Source: Streptomyces sp. NBC_01754 | GTDB taxonomy: Bacteria > Actinomycetota > Actinomycetes > Streptomycetales > Streptomycetaceae | Length of the DNA stretch: 64,000 nt | NCBI RefSeq assembly: GCF_035918015.1 | Contig: NZ_CP109132.1 | Span: 4,836,001 to 4,900,000, forward strand | Direction: 5' to 3' | Part shown: one piece after another, positions 1-7,568 of the stretch | Position numbering within the stretch: position 1 is the stretch's first letter | Layout of the letters: the number at the start of each line of letters is the position of its first letter | Translations under genes and position numbers: made by a program | The notes under the pieces: model-generated | Databases searched by the model: none | The model's input: the letters and a program-made list of their open reading frames with translations, nothing else | Told to the model about the DNA's origin: nothing

Positions 1-917
1 ACCCGCTCAGCCGCCATGGACTGGGCGCCGCGTTGGAGGCAGGGGCTACCGGCCGCGTACCGCTGGAGGAGGGGCAGGACCCCTGGCCTGAGGTAAAACA
101 CAGCGAGGCGCAGGCTAGGGCCATGAAGGGCATACTCAGCACGCTGGCGCCGAGTACGGGCACTGACGCCCCGGTACCGGAAGCGCTGCGCGAGCCGCTG
201 GCAAATGCGCTGGGTGAGTATGCCAGCGATACGCACCAGATTATGAGTAATGACGCCGGCTACATCAGGGGCTCCACGGCTGGATACTTCACCGATGCAG
301 ACGGGTCGCATCTGGCGGTGAATGTGAAGGATTTGATCCAAGTGATGCGAGGCATCTCGGAGGATCCGGAGGCGTACGGCACGCTACACAAGGCGGAGTC
401 ACGCTACATCGATCTCCAGATGGAGCACGTCCCGGAAAACGCGAGTCAGCAGCAGATGACCCAGCCGATTCGCGAGGGAGGTAATGCCCTCGGCGTCCTG
501 AGTGGGATCAGGGAGGACGTTATCAATGACACTCGCATGGATGCCCACGCCGAGGCCGAATGGAAGTCGAAGATGCTCTACCACGTCGTGGGAGGCGCGC
601 TGACACCCATTACCGTTGCAGAACTTCCTGTGGGTGACCTCCTTCAACGAGGCGTGGATGTATGGGCATGGGAGGTGGGCAACGCCTTGAAGGAAGAAGC
701 CGACGCGACTGCCAACTCGGGCGTTGCAGACCAGTTTCTCGAAACAGAGCAGCAAATGTCCCTCATGGTTGAGAGCTGGGTCAACGGACGGTCTGACATC
801 GACACCTCGACCGCAGCTGGGAAGGCTGAGCTATCCAGCCTCACACAGGACGTGCATGAGGCGCACGTAAGCGGCGCGACCATAGCTAATAAATATCTGT
901 CGGACACGACGAACTGA
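1..917 (+). CDS. Partial: C-terminal part of an uncharacterised protein, 5' end outside window
   Basis: The frame is open from the first bases, so the true start lies upstream; the first start-like codon inside the window is TTG at 33. About 300 residues are visible. They are hydrophilic and helical, with no membrane segment or recognisable catalytic motif. The core (PLANALGEY, then RGISEDPEAYG, then a segment around SGIREDVINDTR) aligns with the next gene (PLAEVLADY, VRAVSEDPDAYA, LDGVAADVV), so the two are paralogs. From memory it resembles the C-termini of long Streptomyces proteins linked to WXG100/type VII secretion genes; I could not test this. Base use is unlike the neighbours, with many A/T-ending codons (AAT, ATA, TAT), which suggests transferred DNA. 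Confidence 0.6.
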   Translation, partial: PLSRHGLGAALEAGATGRVPLEEGQDPWPEVKHSEAQARAMKGILSTLAPSTGTDAPVPEALREPLANALGEYASDTHQIMSNDAGYIRGSTAGYFTDADGSHLAVNVKDLIQVMRGISEDPEAYGTLHKAESRYIDLQMEHVPENASQQQMTQPIREGGNALGVLSGIREDVINDTRMDAHAEAEWKSKMLYHVVGGALTPITVAELPVGDLLQRGVDVWAWEVGNALKEEADATANSGVADQFLETEQQMSLMVESWVNGRSDIDTSTAAGKAELSSLTQDVHEAHVSGATIANKYLSDTTN

Positions 918-923
918 GTTCCC

Positions 924-1964
924 ATGTCCAATTGTTCTCCTTCTCCGGTGGCCGAGGGCCCTACGAACCCCGTGCCTGAGCGCCGTGGACGTTCGAGGTC
1001 CCGATTCCTCGTCCTGTCCCTGGTGTTCGTCTGTCTTCTCGGCGTCGGTGTCGCGTGGTTCGTCCGGGACTTCTCCCGGCCACCGTCCTGTGAGGGGATG
1101 CGGCACGACGAGCGAGTGGAGAAGGCGCTGGGTGATCGTTACGACAAGGGGATGACCTGTGCCGACCTGGGAGCGGCGGTGAAGGCGGTCACGCTGGGGA
1201 AGCAGCCGGGGGAGCACTCCTTGCGGCAGGCGCAGGCGATGAAGGACGTGGTCCTCGCAGTCGCTGACGGCCTCGACGAGGACGGTGGAGGGCTTGACCA
1301 GAATCTTCGGCTGCCGTTGGCGGAGGTCCTCGCGGACTATCGAGTGGACCTGCGGGAGAACATGGGGCTGACGCCCGTGGACTACGTCAGGAACGGGATC
1401 GCGTCGAAGCCCGCGTGGGAGGACGAGACCGGTGTCCACGTATCGGTGAACTGGAGGACTGCCCTACTGCCTGTCGTCCGGGCGGTGTCCGAGGACCCCG
1501 ATGCCTACGCGGTGGTCCGCGAGGCGGTGACGCGGCAGGCGGCCGAGGCCCTCGCGGCGATGAAGCCGGACGGCACCGGGAACACGCTGAGCGCTCCCGC
1601 CGCGCACAGTGCGTGGGCGCTGGGCAACCTCGACGGGGTGGCCGCCGACGTGGTCAGCTCTCTGAGGAGTGATCGCGGGCGCGAGTGGCAGGCGGCAGTC
1701 CTTGCCGACTTGTCGCGGACCGGCGAAGGAGAGAAGACCGCTGTTCCCGCTTTCGCCGAGGACGCGGCCGACTACCTCGTCGCCCGGTGGCGCGGGGACG
1801 TGGCCGCCGAAGGCGCCGAGGCTCTGGAGCGCCAGGCCGCGTCGATGTTCGGTGAGTGGTGCGACGCGGTGGGAGTCACCGGCACCGACCGGGAGGAGGC
1901 GGCCGAACAGATCGAACGCGGGCAGAGGGCGGCCGGCCGTGGAGCGTTGACGGACCTGGACTGA
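924..1964 (+). CDS. Membrane-anchored paralog of the preceding protein, function unknown
   Basis: 346 residues. The N-terminus is a short cytoplasmic stretch rich in Arg, then one membrane segment at about residues 26-48 (FLVLSLVFVCLLGVGVAWFV). The long remainder is probably extracytoplasmic. It contains the same block as the upstream gene (PLAEVLADY at about 131, VRAVSEDPDAYA at about 188), so the pair arose by duplication, one copy having a membrane anchor. The start ATG lies 6 nt after the upstream stop; no convincing ribosome-binding site is visible, so translation may be coupled. Unlike its neighbour it has ordinary high-GC Streptomyces codon use. Function is unknown. Confidence 0.6.
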   Translation: MSNCSPSPVAEGPTNPVPERRGRSRSRFLVLSLVFVCLLGVGVAWFVRDFSRPPSCEGMRHDERVEKALGDRYDKGMTCADLGAAVKAVTLGKQPGEHSLRQAQAMKDVVLAVADGLDEDGGGLDQNLRLPLAEVLADYRVDLRENMGLTPVDYVRNGIASKPAWEDETGVHVSVNWRTALLPVVRAVSEDPDAYAVVREAVTRQAAEALAAMKPDGTGNTLSAPAAHSAWALGNLDGVAADVVSSLRSDRGREWQAAVLADLSRTGEGEKTAVPAFAEDAADYLVARWRGDVAAEGAEALERQAASMFGEWCDAVGVTGTDREEAAEQIERGQRAAGRGALTDLD

Positions 1965-2075
1965 GCGGGTCGGGCCCGGCACAGGGGTGGTCACCCGTAC
2001 CAGCGGAATCGAGACAGAGGCGTATCACCGGCCGTGAGCAAGCCGATTCGGCCTCCCGAACCAGGAAGTGAGCGA

Positions 2076-2576
2076 GTGAGCACAGGAGTGCGCCGTACGA
2101 GGCGGATATGGACGGCCGGGACTGTCGGGTTCGGGGAAGAGGACGGTGACGCCCCCTTGACGGATCCGGCGTGGCCCTACCTGGCGGATGAGTCGTTCTT
2201 CTCCGGCGAGGTGACCGGCGGCGTCGACGCGTACGAAGGGTGGGTCCTGCTGGACGACTCATCCGGCTTCGTCCGGGACGACGGATTCATGACGTACACG
2301 GCGACCCGGGATCCGCTGCTGGTCGCCGCGGTGAGGAAGTCGCCGGGCACGAGCGAGGGCGAGGCGCCGGACGGCCGGGAGGCCGAGGTCGTCGGTGCGC
2401 GGGCGGTCGTTCTGCCCTGCGCCCAAGGGGACCTCCATCTGGCGGTCGAGGCAAGGCAGCAGTACCTGGAGGCACGCAAGCGTCATCCGGACCTTCCGCG
2501 GCGGGACGCCTGCTTCGAGTCGTTCGTGAAGTCCGCGACGGAGACCTTCGACTGCGGCACGGCAGCGCGGCACTGA
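2076..2576 (+). CDS. Internally deleted copy of the downstream gene; probably decaying
   Basis: Read from GTG at 2076, this gives 166 residues. Start and upstream DNA match the next gene exactly in layout: CCAGGAAGTGAG, then the start 7 nt after AGGAAG. Compared with that gene it has two gaps. The membrane anchor and first Cys-containing domain are gone after about residue 15, and the middle is gone after GGWVLL-like residues (here GWVLLDD). The C-terminal part is nearly identical, including KSPGTSEGEAPDGREAE, ending in FESFVKSATETFDCGTA. Without an anchor or signal peptide the product would stay cytoplasmic while retaining unpaired Cys, so it may be a pseudogene. The frame is intact. The same frame could open earlier at 2034, but the duplicated ribosome-binding site favours 2076. 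Confidence 0.5.
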   Translation: MSTGVRRTRRIWTAGTVGFGEEDGDAPLTDPAWPYLADESFFSGEVTGGVDAYEGWVLLDDSSGFVRDDGFMTYTATRDPLLVAAVRKSPGTSEGEAPDGREAEVVGARAVVLPCAQGDLHLAVEARQQYLEARKRHPDLPRRDACFESFVKSATETFDCGTAARH

Positions 2577-2721
2577 GGTCCCGGATCGAGCCGAGCGGGG
2601 GGTTCGCGACCTGTAGCCCGTGCGGCCGGTGGCCACCATCCGGTCCCGGGCGGAGGCGGAGCGGAGCCACATGACCGGCCGTGAGGAAGAACATGCGGCC
2701 CTGAAACCAGGAAGTGAGCAC

Positions 2722-3783
2722 ATGAGCGAAGCAGAGGGGCGTACGAGGCCGGGGCGGAAGTTCCGGGCTGCCGGGGCCGTCGCGGCCGTGCTGGCCCTGG
2801 TGGTCGCCGGACTGCACGTCTACCGCAACACCGACGTGCTGACGGCAGATGAGCTGTGCGGGGGACTGGTCTCCACGGCGAAGGCCGCGGCGGTCCTTCC
2901 GGGGTCCGGTCGTCTGGACGGTAAGGGGGGCGGTCCGGCCGGCGACCTGAAGGACACGGCGTGCGAAGTCGAGAGGACGTCCCTGGTGCTCGGCTCCGGA
3001 CCGGGCGTCGTCTCCCTCCAGGCATGGGAGGACCATGGTGGTTCCCCCTTCGTGGACGGCGGGTGGCCGGATCCGTCGGGGTCTTCCTTCTTCTCCGGGC
3101 CGGTGACCGGCGGGGCCGACGAGTCCGGGGGGTGGGTCCTGCTGCCCGAGAAGTGCTGGACGGCCAAGCCGTTGTTCCTCAGGGGCCACTCCAGCGAACC
3201 GGTCTCCCGCACTGCGGCGTTCGCCGATCTGCTCACCGACGCCGCCCGCTCCATGGCGGCCCGGGCAGGGTGCGGCGACCTTCCCGAAGAGCCTGGACCG
3301 CTCCTGCCGCCCCGCTCCGAGGAGGCCCGTCCGGTTTCCGAGGGGCGGGTCTGCGGCCTTGAGGGCTTCTCCGTCCGCGGTCAGGTGCCGGCGGGTGTCA
3401 GGGTGCTCGAAACGGGCCAGACGGCGCCCGCCGATCTGTGGTCGTGCACCCTGTTCCTGGACGACTACTCGCCTGAAGCCGTTCGCAGGGAGGGCTTCAC
3501 GACGTACGCGGCATCCCGGGACCCGCTGCTCATCGCCGCGGTGAGGAAGTCGCCGGGCACGAGCGAGGGCGAGGCGCCGGACGGCCGTGAAGCCGAGGAC
3601 GCCAAGAAGGCGAGGATCGTTCTGCCCTGTGCCCAGGGAGCCCTGTACCTGGCGGCTGATCCGGGAGCGCAGTATGTGAAGGCGCGCAGGAGCCGCTCCG
3701 GCATTCCGGAGTGGGACACGAACTTCGAGTCCTTCGTGAAGTCCGCGGCCGAGGCCTTCGACTGCGCGACGGCCACGAACTGA
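2722..3783 (+). CDS. Membrane-anchored protein with two repeated Cys-containing domains, function unknown
   Basis: 353 residues from ATG 2722, with AGGAAG 7 nt upstream. A single membrane anchor (about residues 16-34, AAGAVAAVLALVVAGLHVY) precedes two related domains. The first starts at DELCGGLVSTAKAAAVLPG and runs to AGCGD. The second starts at GRVCGLEG and ends at FDCATATN. Each carries Cys near both ends, fitting disulfides outside the membrane. I recognise it as a Streptomyces-specific family of exported proteins that often occurs in tandem copies, but know no function. It is the parent-like copy of the truncated gene just upstream. Confidence 0.6.
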   Translation: MSEAEGRTRPGRKFRAAGAVAAVLALVVAGLHVYRNTDVLTADELCGGLVSTAKAAAVLPGSGRLDGKGGGPAGDLKDTACEVERTSLVLGSGPGVVSLQAWEDHGGSPFVDGGWPDPSGSSFFSGPVTGGADESGGWVLLPEKCWTAKPLFLRGHSSEPVSRTAAFADLLTDAARSMAARAGCGDLPEEPGPLLPPRSEEARPVSEGRVCGLEGFSVRGQVPAGVRVLETGQTAPADLWSCTLFLDDYSPEAVRREGFTTYAASRDPLLIAAVRKSPGTSEGEAPDGREAEDAKKARIVLPCAQGALYLAADPGAQYVKARRSRSGIPEWDTNFESFVKSAAEAFDCATATN

Positions 3784-3789
3784 GGGCGT

Positions 3790-3848
3790 GGCCGGCGCGA
3801 CGGCTGCCCCTGCCCCGGAACCGGAGCGGGGCGGCCGTCGCGCCGGCC
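3790..3848. terminator. Long nested hairpin between convergent genes
   Basis: A perfect 15-bp stem (3790-3804 with 3834-3848, GGCCGGCGCGACGGC and its complement) encloses a smaller CCCCG/CGGGG stem. It lies exactly between the stop at 3783 and the stop of the convergent kinase at 3850, so it probably ends transcription from both sides. No T-tract, as usual in Streptomyces. Confidence 0.7.
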
Positions 3849-3849
3849 G

Positions 3850-4560
3850 CTACTCCGGAACCGGGGCCCCCACCGACGCCCGGCGGCAGCGGCCCGCCGC
3901 TGCCGCGGCCAGGCGGCCCAAGGCCTCCGCCTTGCCGCACGGATGGGCGCCCAGCGTCGTCTGGCGGGCCACGATGCGCCCTTCGGCGCGCATCAGGCGC
4001 CAGCCGCGGCGGAGCAGGAACGGCACCGATTTGCGGCCCTCGCGCAGGTCGCGCAGCAACCGCCGCCGGAACGTCGTCGAGGGGCGCCCCCGCAGGCACA
4101 GCGCGTCCGCGAGCAGGCCGAGTTCCTGGCAGCGGGTCACGATGTCCGCCGCGAAGATGCCCTCGGCCACGAACAGCGGGGTACGCGCGATGTCGAGCGC
4201 CTCACGGCCCGTCCGGGAGCTCGTCGCGATGTCGTACACCGGGACCTGCGTACGACCGGTCCGGCACAGCTCCGCGATGGCTGACACCGCCGCGTCCGCG
4301 TCCCACGAGCGCACCGAATCCCAGTCGATGTCGGCACTGCCGGTGACCACCGGCAGGGTCGGGTCGTTGCCCTCCTTGTAGAAGTCGTCCAGACGGAGCA
4401 CCGGAAGTCCGGTGCGGGCGGCGAGGGAGGACTTGCCGGACCCCGAGGGACCGGCGAGCAGCACGACGCGAGTGGGGATCGGTTGGGAACTCACAGGACA
4501 GAAGTGTGAGGCATGGACCCGCGCGGGGGACCCCCGGGAGGTGCTGTTGGTATCGAGCAT
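3850..4560 (-). CDS. Uridine kinase family P-loop kinase
   Basis: 236 residues. A Walker A loop GPSGSGKSS is at about residue 38, followed by LDDFYKEGN, the Asp-Asp-Phe-Tyr segment of uridine/phosphoribulokinase-family enzymes, then IDWDSVRSW and FVAEGIFAA. The Arg-rich lid region (RRRLLRDLREGRKS) is also present. The family phosphorylates uridine or cytidine to the monophosphate, but many Streptomyces members are not biochemically assigned. Two starts are possible: GTG 4563 and ATG 4560; GAGG just upstream serves either. It is divergent from a small secreted protein gene and close to the deoC operon, which fits nucleoside metabolism but does not prove it. Confidence 0.75.
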   Translation of the reverse strand: MLDTNSTSRGSPARVHASHFCPVSSQPIPTRVVLLAGPSGSGKSSLAARTGLPVLRLDDFYKEGNDPTLPVVTGSADIDWDSVRSWDADAAVSAIAELCRTGRTQVPVYDIATSSRTGREALDIARTPLFVAEGIFAADIVTRCQELGLLADALCLRGRPSTTFRRRLLRDLREGRKSVPFLLRRGWRLMRAEGRIVARQTTLGAHPCGKAEALGRLAAAAAGRCRRASVGAPVPE

Positions 4561-4582
4561 CACACCTCAACTACTCTGCGCG

Positions 4583-4605
4583 TACGCACGACTACGCACG
4601 ACTAC
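4583..4605 (+). repeat. Tandem 10-bp direct repeat TACGCACGAC
   Basis: TACGCACGAC occurs twice in succession (4583-4592, 4593-4602), followed by TAC of a third unit. It sits in the short intergenic region between the divergent kinase and secreted-protein genes, where it could be a regulator site or simply slippage. Confidence 0.6.
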
Positions 4606-4633
4606 TGGACCAGGCTCGATCAGGTGGGAAAAC

Positions 4634-5059
4634 ATGGCACGTCATGCACTGTCCAAGCCCCGGCGTCGCGTTCTGCTGCGCGCCGGTCTGACCCTCACCG
4701 CGGTGGGCGCGGCCCTCGGCGCGGGAGGCGCGGCGGCCCAGGCGGCCCCGCTGCCCGCGGTCCCGGCCACCGGCTCGGAGACCGTCGACGGCACGCTGGG
4801 TGCGGTCGGTGACGCGGCGACGCCCGCGGTGACCAGCGCGCTCGGCCACGGCCTGGTGGGCGCCGTCGCGCCCGTCGCGGATCTCCAGCTCGACCCGCTC
4901 GCCGGAACCGGCGTCGACCCGTTGGACAACGCGGTGGGCACGCAGGTCGCCGACTTCAAGCCGGTGACGACGAAGCTGCTCACCGACCCGCTGACCAGCG
5001 GCGGTTCGCTCGGCGATCTGCCGCTGGTCGGTCAGGTCACCGGCCTGATCACGGGCTGA
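4634..5059 (+). CDS. Small secreted protein, function unknown
   Basis: 141 residues from ATG 4634. The N-terminus has RRRVLLRAG followed by a hydrophobic Ala/Gly-rich segment and AAQAAPLPAVP, a typical signal peptide with cleavage after AQA. The consecutive arginines hint at Tat export, but the motif is not perfect. The mature part is small, Ala/Val/Asp-rich and has repeated DPL motifs (LDPLAGTGVDPLDNA, LTDPLTSGG). No enzyme motif and no Cys. Such proteins are common in Streptomyces genomes with no known role. GGTGGGAA just upstream may be a weak ribosome-binding site. Confidence 0.6.
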   Translation: MARHALSKPRRRVLLRAGLTLTAVGAALGAGGAAAQAAPLPAVPATGSETVDGTLGAVGDAATPAVTSALGHGLVGAVAPVADLQLDPLAGTGVDPLDNAVGTQVADFKPVTTKLLTDPLTSGGSLGDLPLVGQVTGLITG

Positions 5060-5080
5060 CGGCCGGACCGCGCGACGTGC

Positions 5081-5114
5081 CGCGGGGCCCGCCCTTGGAA
5101 GGGCGGGCCCCGCG
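5081..5114. terminator. Perfect 14-bp hairpin after the secreted-protein gene
   Basis: CGCGGGGCCCGCCC (5081-5094) pairs perfectly with 5101-5114 around a TTGGAA loop, 22 nt after the stop codon of the plus-strand gene. Confidence 0.8.
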
Positions 5115-5136
5115 GGCGGCGTATGCCGGCCCGGAC

Positions 5137-5174
5137 GTCCCGGCGGCCCGGACGGAGGTCCGGGCCGCCGGGAC
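5137..5174. terminator. Perfect 17-bp hairpin ending the deoC/ALDH operon
   Basis: GTCCCGGCGGCCCGGAC (5137-5153) pairs perfectly with 5158-5174 around a four-base loop. It lies 6 bp beyond the last codon of the minus-strand operon. With the hairpin at 5081-5114 it makes a pair of back-to-back terminators between convergent units. Confidence 0.8.
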
Positions 5175-5179
5175 ACCGG

Positions 5180-6115
5180 TCAGTACGAGGACCCGGAGGC
5201 CCCCAGTGCGCCCGTGGGGTGCCAGACCGTCTTGGTCTCCAGGAAGGCCGTCAGCCGGTGCGTACCGGGATCGGCCGACCAGCCGGCCCCTCCCGCACCG
5301 TCCACAGTCTGTGGACGGCGTACGCGCTTCAGGTTCTCCGCGGCGGCCGCCTCCAGCTCCTTCGCCAGGGCCGCGTCACCCGCGACCCCCGTGAGGTCGA
5401 TGCCGTTGACGTCCTGGTGGGAGGCGAGCGGGGCCGCCAGCTCGGCCGTACGTCCGGAGAGGATGTTCACCACACCGCCCGGCAGATCCGACGTGGCCAG
5501 CACCTCACCCAGTGAGAGCGCGGGCAGCGGCCGGCCGGCCGAGGTGACGACGACCGCCGTGTTGCCGGTGGCGATCACCGGCGCGACGACGGAGACCAGG
5601 CCCAGGAGGGACGACTCCTGCGGGGCCAGCACCGCGACCACACCGGTGGGTTCGGGCGTGGAGAGGTTGAAGAACGGGCCCGCGACGGGGTTGGCGCCGC
5701 CCACGACCTGGCCGATCTTGTCGGTCCAGCCCGCGTACCAGACCCAGCGGTCGATCGCCGCGTCGACGACGGCCGCGGCCTTCGACTTCGACAGCCCCTC
5801 GGCCTCCGCCACCTCCCGGACGAACTGCTCCCGGCGGCCCTCCAGCATCTCCGCGACGCGGTAGAGGACCTGGCCGCGGTTGTACGCGGTCGCGCCGGAC
5901 CATCCGCCGAACGCCTTGCGGGCGGCCACGACCGCGTCGCGCGCGTCCTTGCGGGATGCCTGCGGGGCGTTCGCCAGCCATGTGCCCTTGCCCGCCGCGC
6001 CGGCGGCTGAACCCTTCGCGCTCACCTCGTACACCCGGCCGCTCTCGGAGCGGGGGAACTTGCCCCCGACGTACAGCTTGTAGGTCTTGAAGACGCTCAG
6101 TCGCCCGTCAGACAT
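5180..6115 (-). CDS. Short aldehyde-dehydrogenase-like protein lacking the catalytic domain
   Basis: 311 residues from ATG 6115, against about 480 for a full enzyme. The N-terminal two thirds is recognisably ALDH: the cofactor-domain segment with PQESSLLGLVSVVAP (where active enzymes have IPWNFP) and GGVVNILSG. After LTGVAGD, where active enzymes have FTGS, the sequence jumps to a C-terminal FLETKTVWHP. The Glu of LELGG and the catalytic Cys are absent, so it should not be an active dehydrogenase. It overlaps the preceding full ALDH gene by 8 bp (ATGTCTGA), indicating translational coupling; a regulatory or structural partner role is my inference. Last gene of the deoC operon. Confidence 0.75.
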   Translation of the reverse strand: MSDGRLSVFKTYKLYVGGKFPRSESGRVYEVSAKGSAAGAAGKGTWLANAPQASRKDARDAVVAARKAFGGWSGATAYNRGQVLYRVAEMLEGRREQFVREVAEAEGLSKSKAAAVVDAAIDRWVWYAGWTDKIGQVVGGANPVAGPFFNLSTPEPTGVVAVLAPQESSLLGLVSVVAPVIATGNTAVVVTSAGRPLPALSLGEVLATSDLPGGVVNILSGRTAELAAPLASHQDVNGIDLTGVAGDAALAKELEAAAAENLKRVRRPQTVDGAGGAGWSADPGTHRLTAFLETKTVWHPTGALGASGSSY

Positions 6116-7562
6116 CGAGGTAGGCCTCCAGACCGTGACGGCCGCCCTCGCGGCCGTAGCCCGACTCCTTGTAACCGCCGAACGGCGAGGTCGGGTCGAA
6201 CTTGTTGAACGTGTTGGCCCACACCACACCGGCGCGGAGCTTGTTCGCCACCGCGAGGATGCGGGAGCCCTTCTCCGTCCAGATGCCGGCCGAGAGGCCG
6301 TACTGGCTGTTGTTGGCCTTGGCGACGGCCTCGTCCGGCGTACGGAAGGTGAGCACCGACAGCACCGGGCCGAAGATCTCGTCCCGGGCCACCGTGTGCG
6401 CCTGGGTGACGCCGGTGAAGAGCGTCGGGGCGAACCAGTAGCCGGTGGAGGGCAGTTCGCAGGGGGCCGTCCAGCGTTCGGCGCCCTCCGCCTCGCCGGT
6501 CTCGGTGAGCGCGGTGATCCGGGCGAGCTGCTCGGCGGAGTTGATCGCGCCGATGTCGGTGTTCTTGTCCAGCGGGTCACCCAGGCGCAGTGTGGTCAGC
6601 CGGCGCTTGAGGGCGTGCAGCACCTCGTCGTGGACCGACTCCTGGACGAGGAGCCGGGAGCCCGCGCAGCAGACCTGGCCCTGGTTGAAGAAGATGCCGG
6701 TGACGATGCCCTCGACGGCCTGGTCGACCGGGGCGTCGTCGAAGACGATGTTGGCGCCCTTGCCCCCCAGTTCGAGCGTGGCCCGCTTGTCCGTGCCCGC
6801 GATCTGCCGGGCGATGGCCTTGCCGACGGCGGTGGAACCGGTGAAGGCGACCTTGTCCACGTCCGGATGCCCGACGAGCGCGGAGCCCGCGTCGCCGTAG
6901 CCGGTGAGGATGTTGACGACGCCCCTGGGCAGGCCCGCCTGGCGGCAGACGTCGGCGAAGAACAGCGCGGAGAGTGGTGTCGTCTCGGCGGGCTTGAGCA
7001 CCACCGTGTTGCCGGTGGCGAGCGCCGGGGCGATCTTCCACGCGAGCATCAGGAGCGGGAAGTTCCAGGGGATGACCTGACCGGCCACGCCCAGCGGGCG
7101 GGGGTTGGCGCCGTATCCCGCGTGGTCGAGCTTGTCGGCCCAGCCCGCGTAGTAGAAGAAGTGGGCGGCGACCAGCGGGAGGTCCGCGTCGCGGGTCTCC
7201 CTGATCGGCTTGCCGTTGTCCAGGGTCTCCAGGACGGCGAGCTCGCGGGAGCGCTCCTGGATGATCCGGGCGATGCGGAAGAGGTACTTGGCGCGCTCGG
7301 AGCCGGGCAGCGCCGACCACTTCTCGAACGCCTTGCGGGCCGCCTTCACGGCCCGGTCCACGTCCTCGGCGCCCGCCCGGGCGACCTCGGAGAGCACCTC
7401 CTCGGTGGACGGGCTGACGGTCTTGAAGACCTTGCCGCCGGCGGCCTCCGTGAACTCACCGTCGATGAACAGCCCGTACGAGGGGGCGATGTCCACGACG
7501 GAGCGGGACTCAGGAGCCGGTGCGTAGTCGAATGCGGATGCGGGTGCGGGTGTGGATGCCAT
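6108..7562 (-). CDS. Aldehyde dehydrogenase, NAD(P)-dependent
   Basis: 484 residues, normal length for the family. Visible motifs in order: IPWNFPLLML (cofactor/oxyanion Asn), KPAETTPLSA (Lys for the adenine ribose), FTGSTAVGK (Rossmann turn), LELGGKGANIV (general-base Glu), FFNQGQVCCAGSR (catalytic Cys) and EIFGPVL. The gene begins 6 bp after deoC and overlaps the short ALDH-like gene. DeoC releases acetaldehyde and glyceraldehyde 3-phosphate, so the likely substrate is acetaldehyde, oxidised to acetate. The substrate assignment is from context only. Cytoplasmic. Confidence 0.85.
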   Translation of the reverse strand: MASTPAPASAFDYAPAPESRSVVDIAPSYGLFIDGEFTEAAGGKVFKTVSPSTEEVLSEVARAGAEDVDRAVKAARKAFEKWSALPGSERAKYLFRIARIIQERSRELAVLETLDNGKPIRETRDADLPLVAAHFFYYAGWADKLDHAGYGANPRPLGVAGQVIPWNFPLLMLAWKIAPALATGNTVVLKPAETTPLSALFFADVCRQAGLPRGVVNILTGYGDAGSALVGHPDVDKVAFTGSTAVGKAIARQIAGTDKRATLELGGKGANIVFDDAPVDQAVEGIVTGIFFNQGQVCCAGSRLLVQESVHDEVLHALKRRLTTLRLGDPLDKNTDIGAINSAEQLARITALTETGEAEGAERWTAPCELPSTGYWFAPTLFTGVTQAHTVARDEIFGPVLSVLTFRTPDEAVAKANNSQYGLSAGIWTEKGSRILAVANKLRAGVVWANTFNKFDPTSPFGGYKESGYGREGGRHGLEAYLDV

Positions 7563-7568
7563 GGCGTA

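Noticed and set aside
4501..4640. Riboswitch-like leader before the secreted protein
   Set aside because: Only the 10-bp direct repeat is structured; no conserved aptamer features were found.
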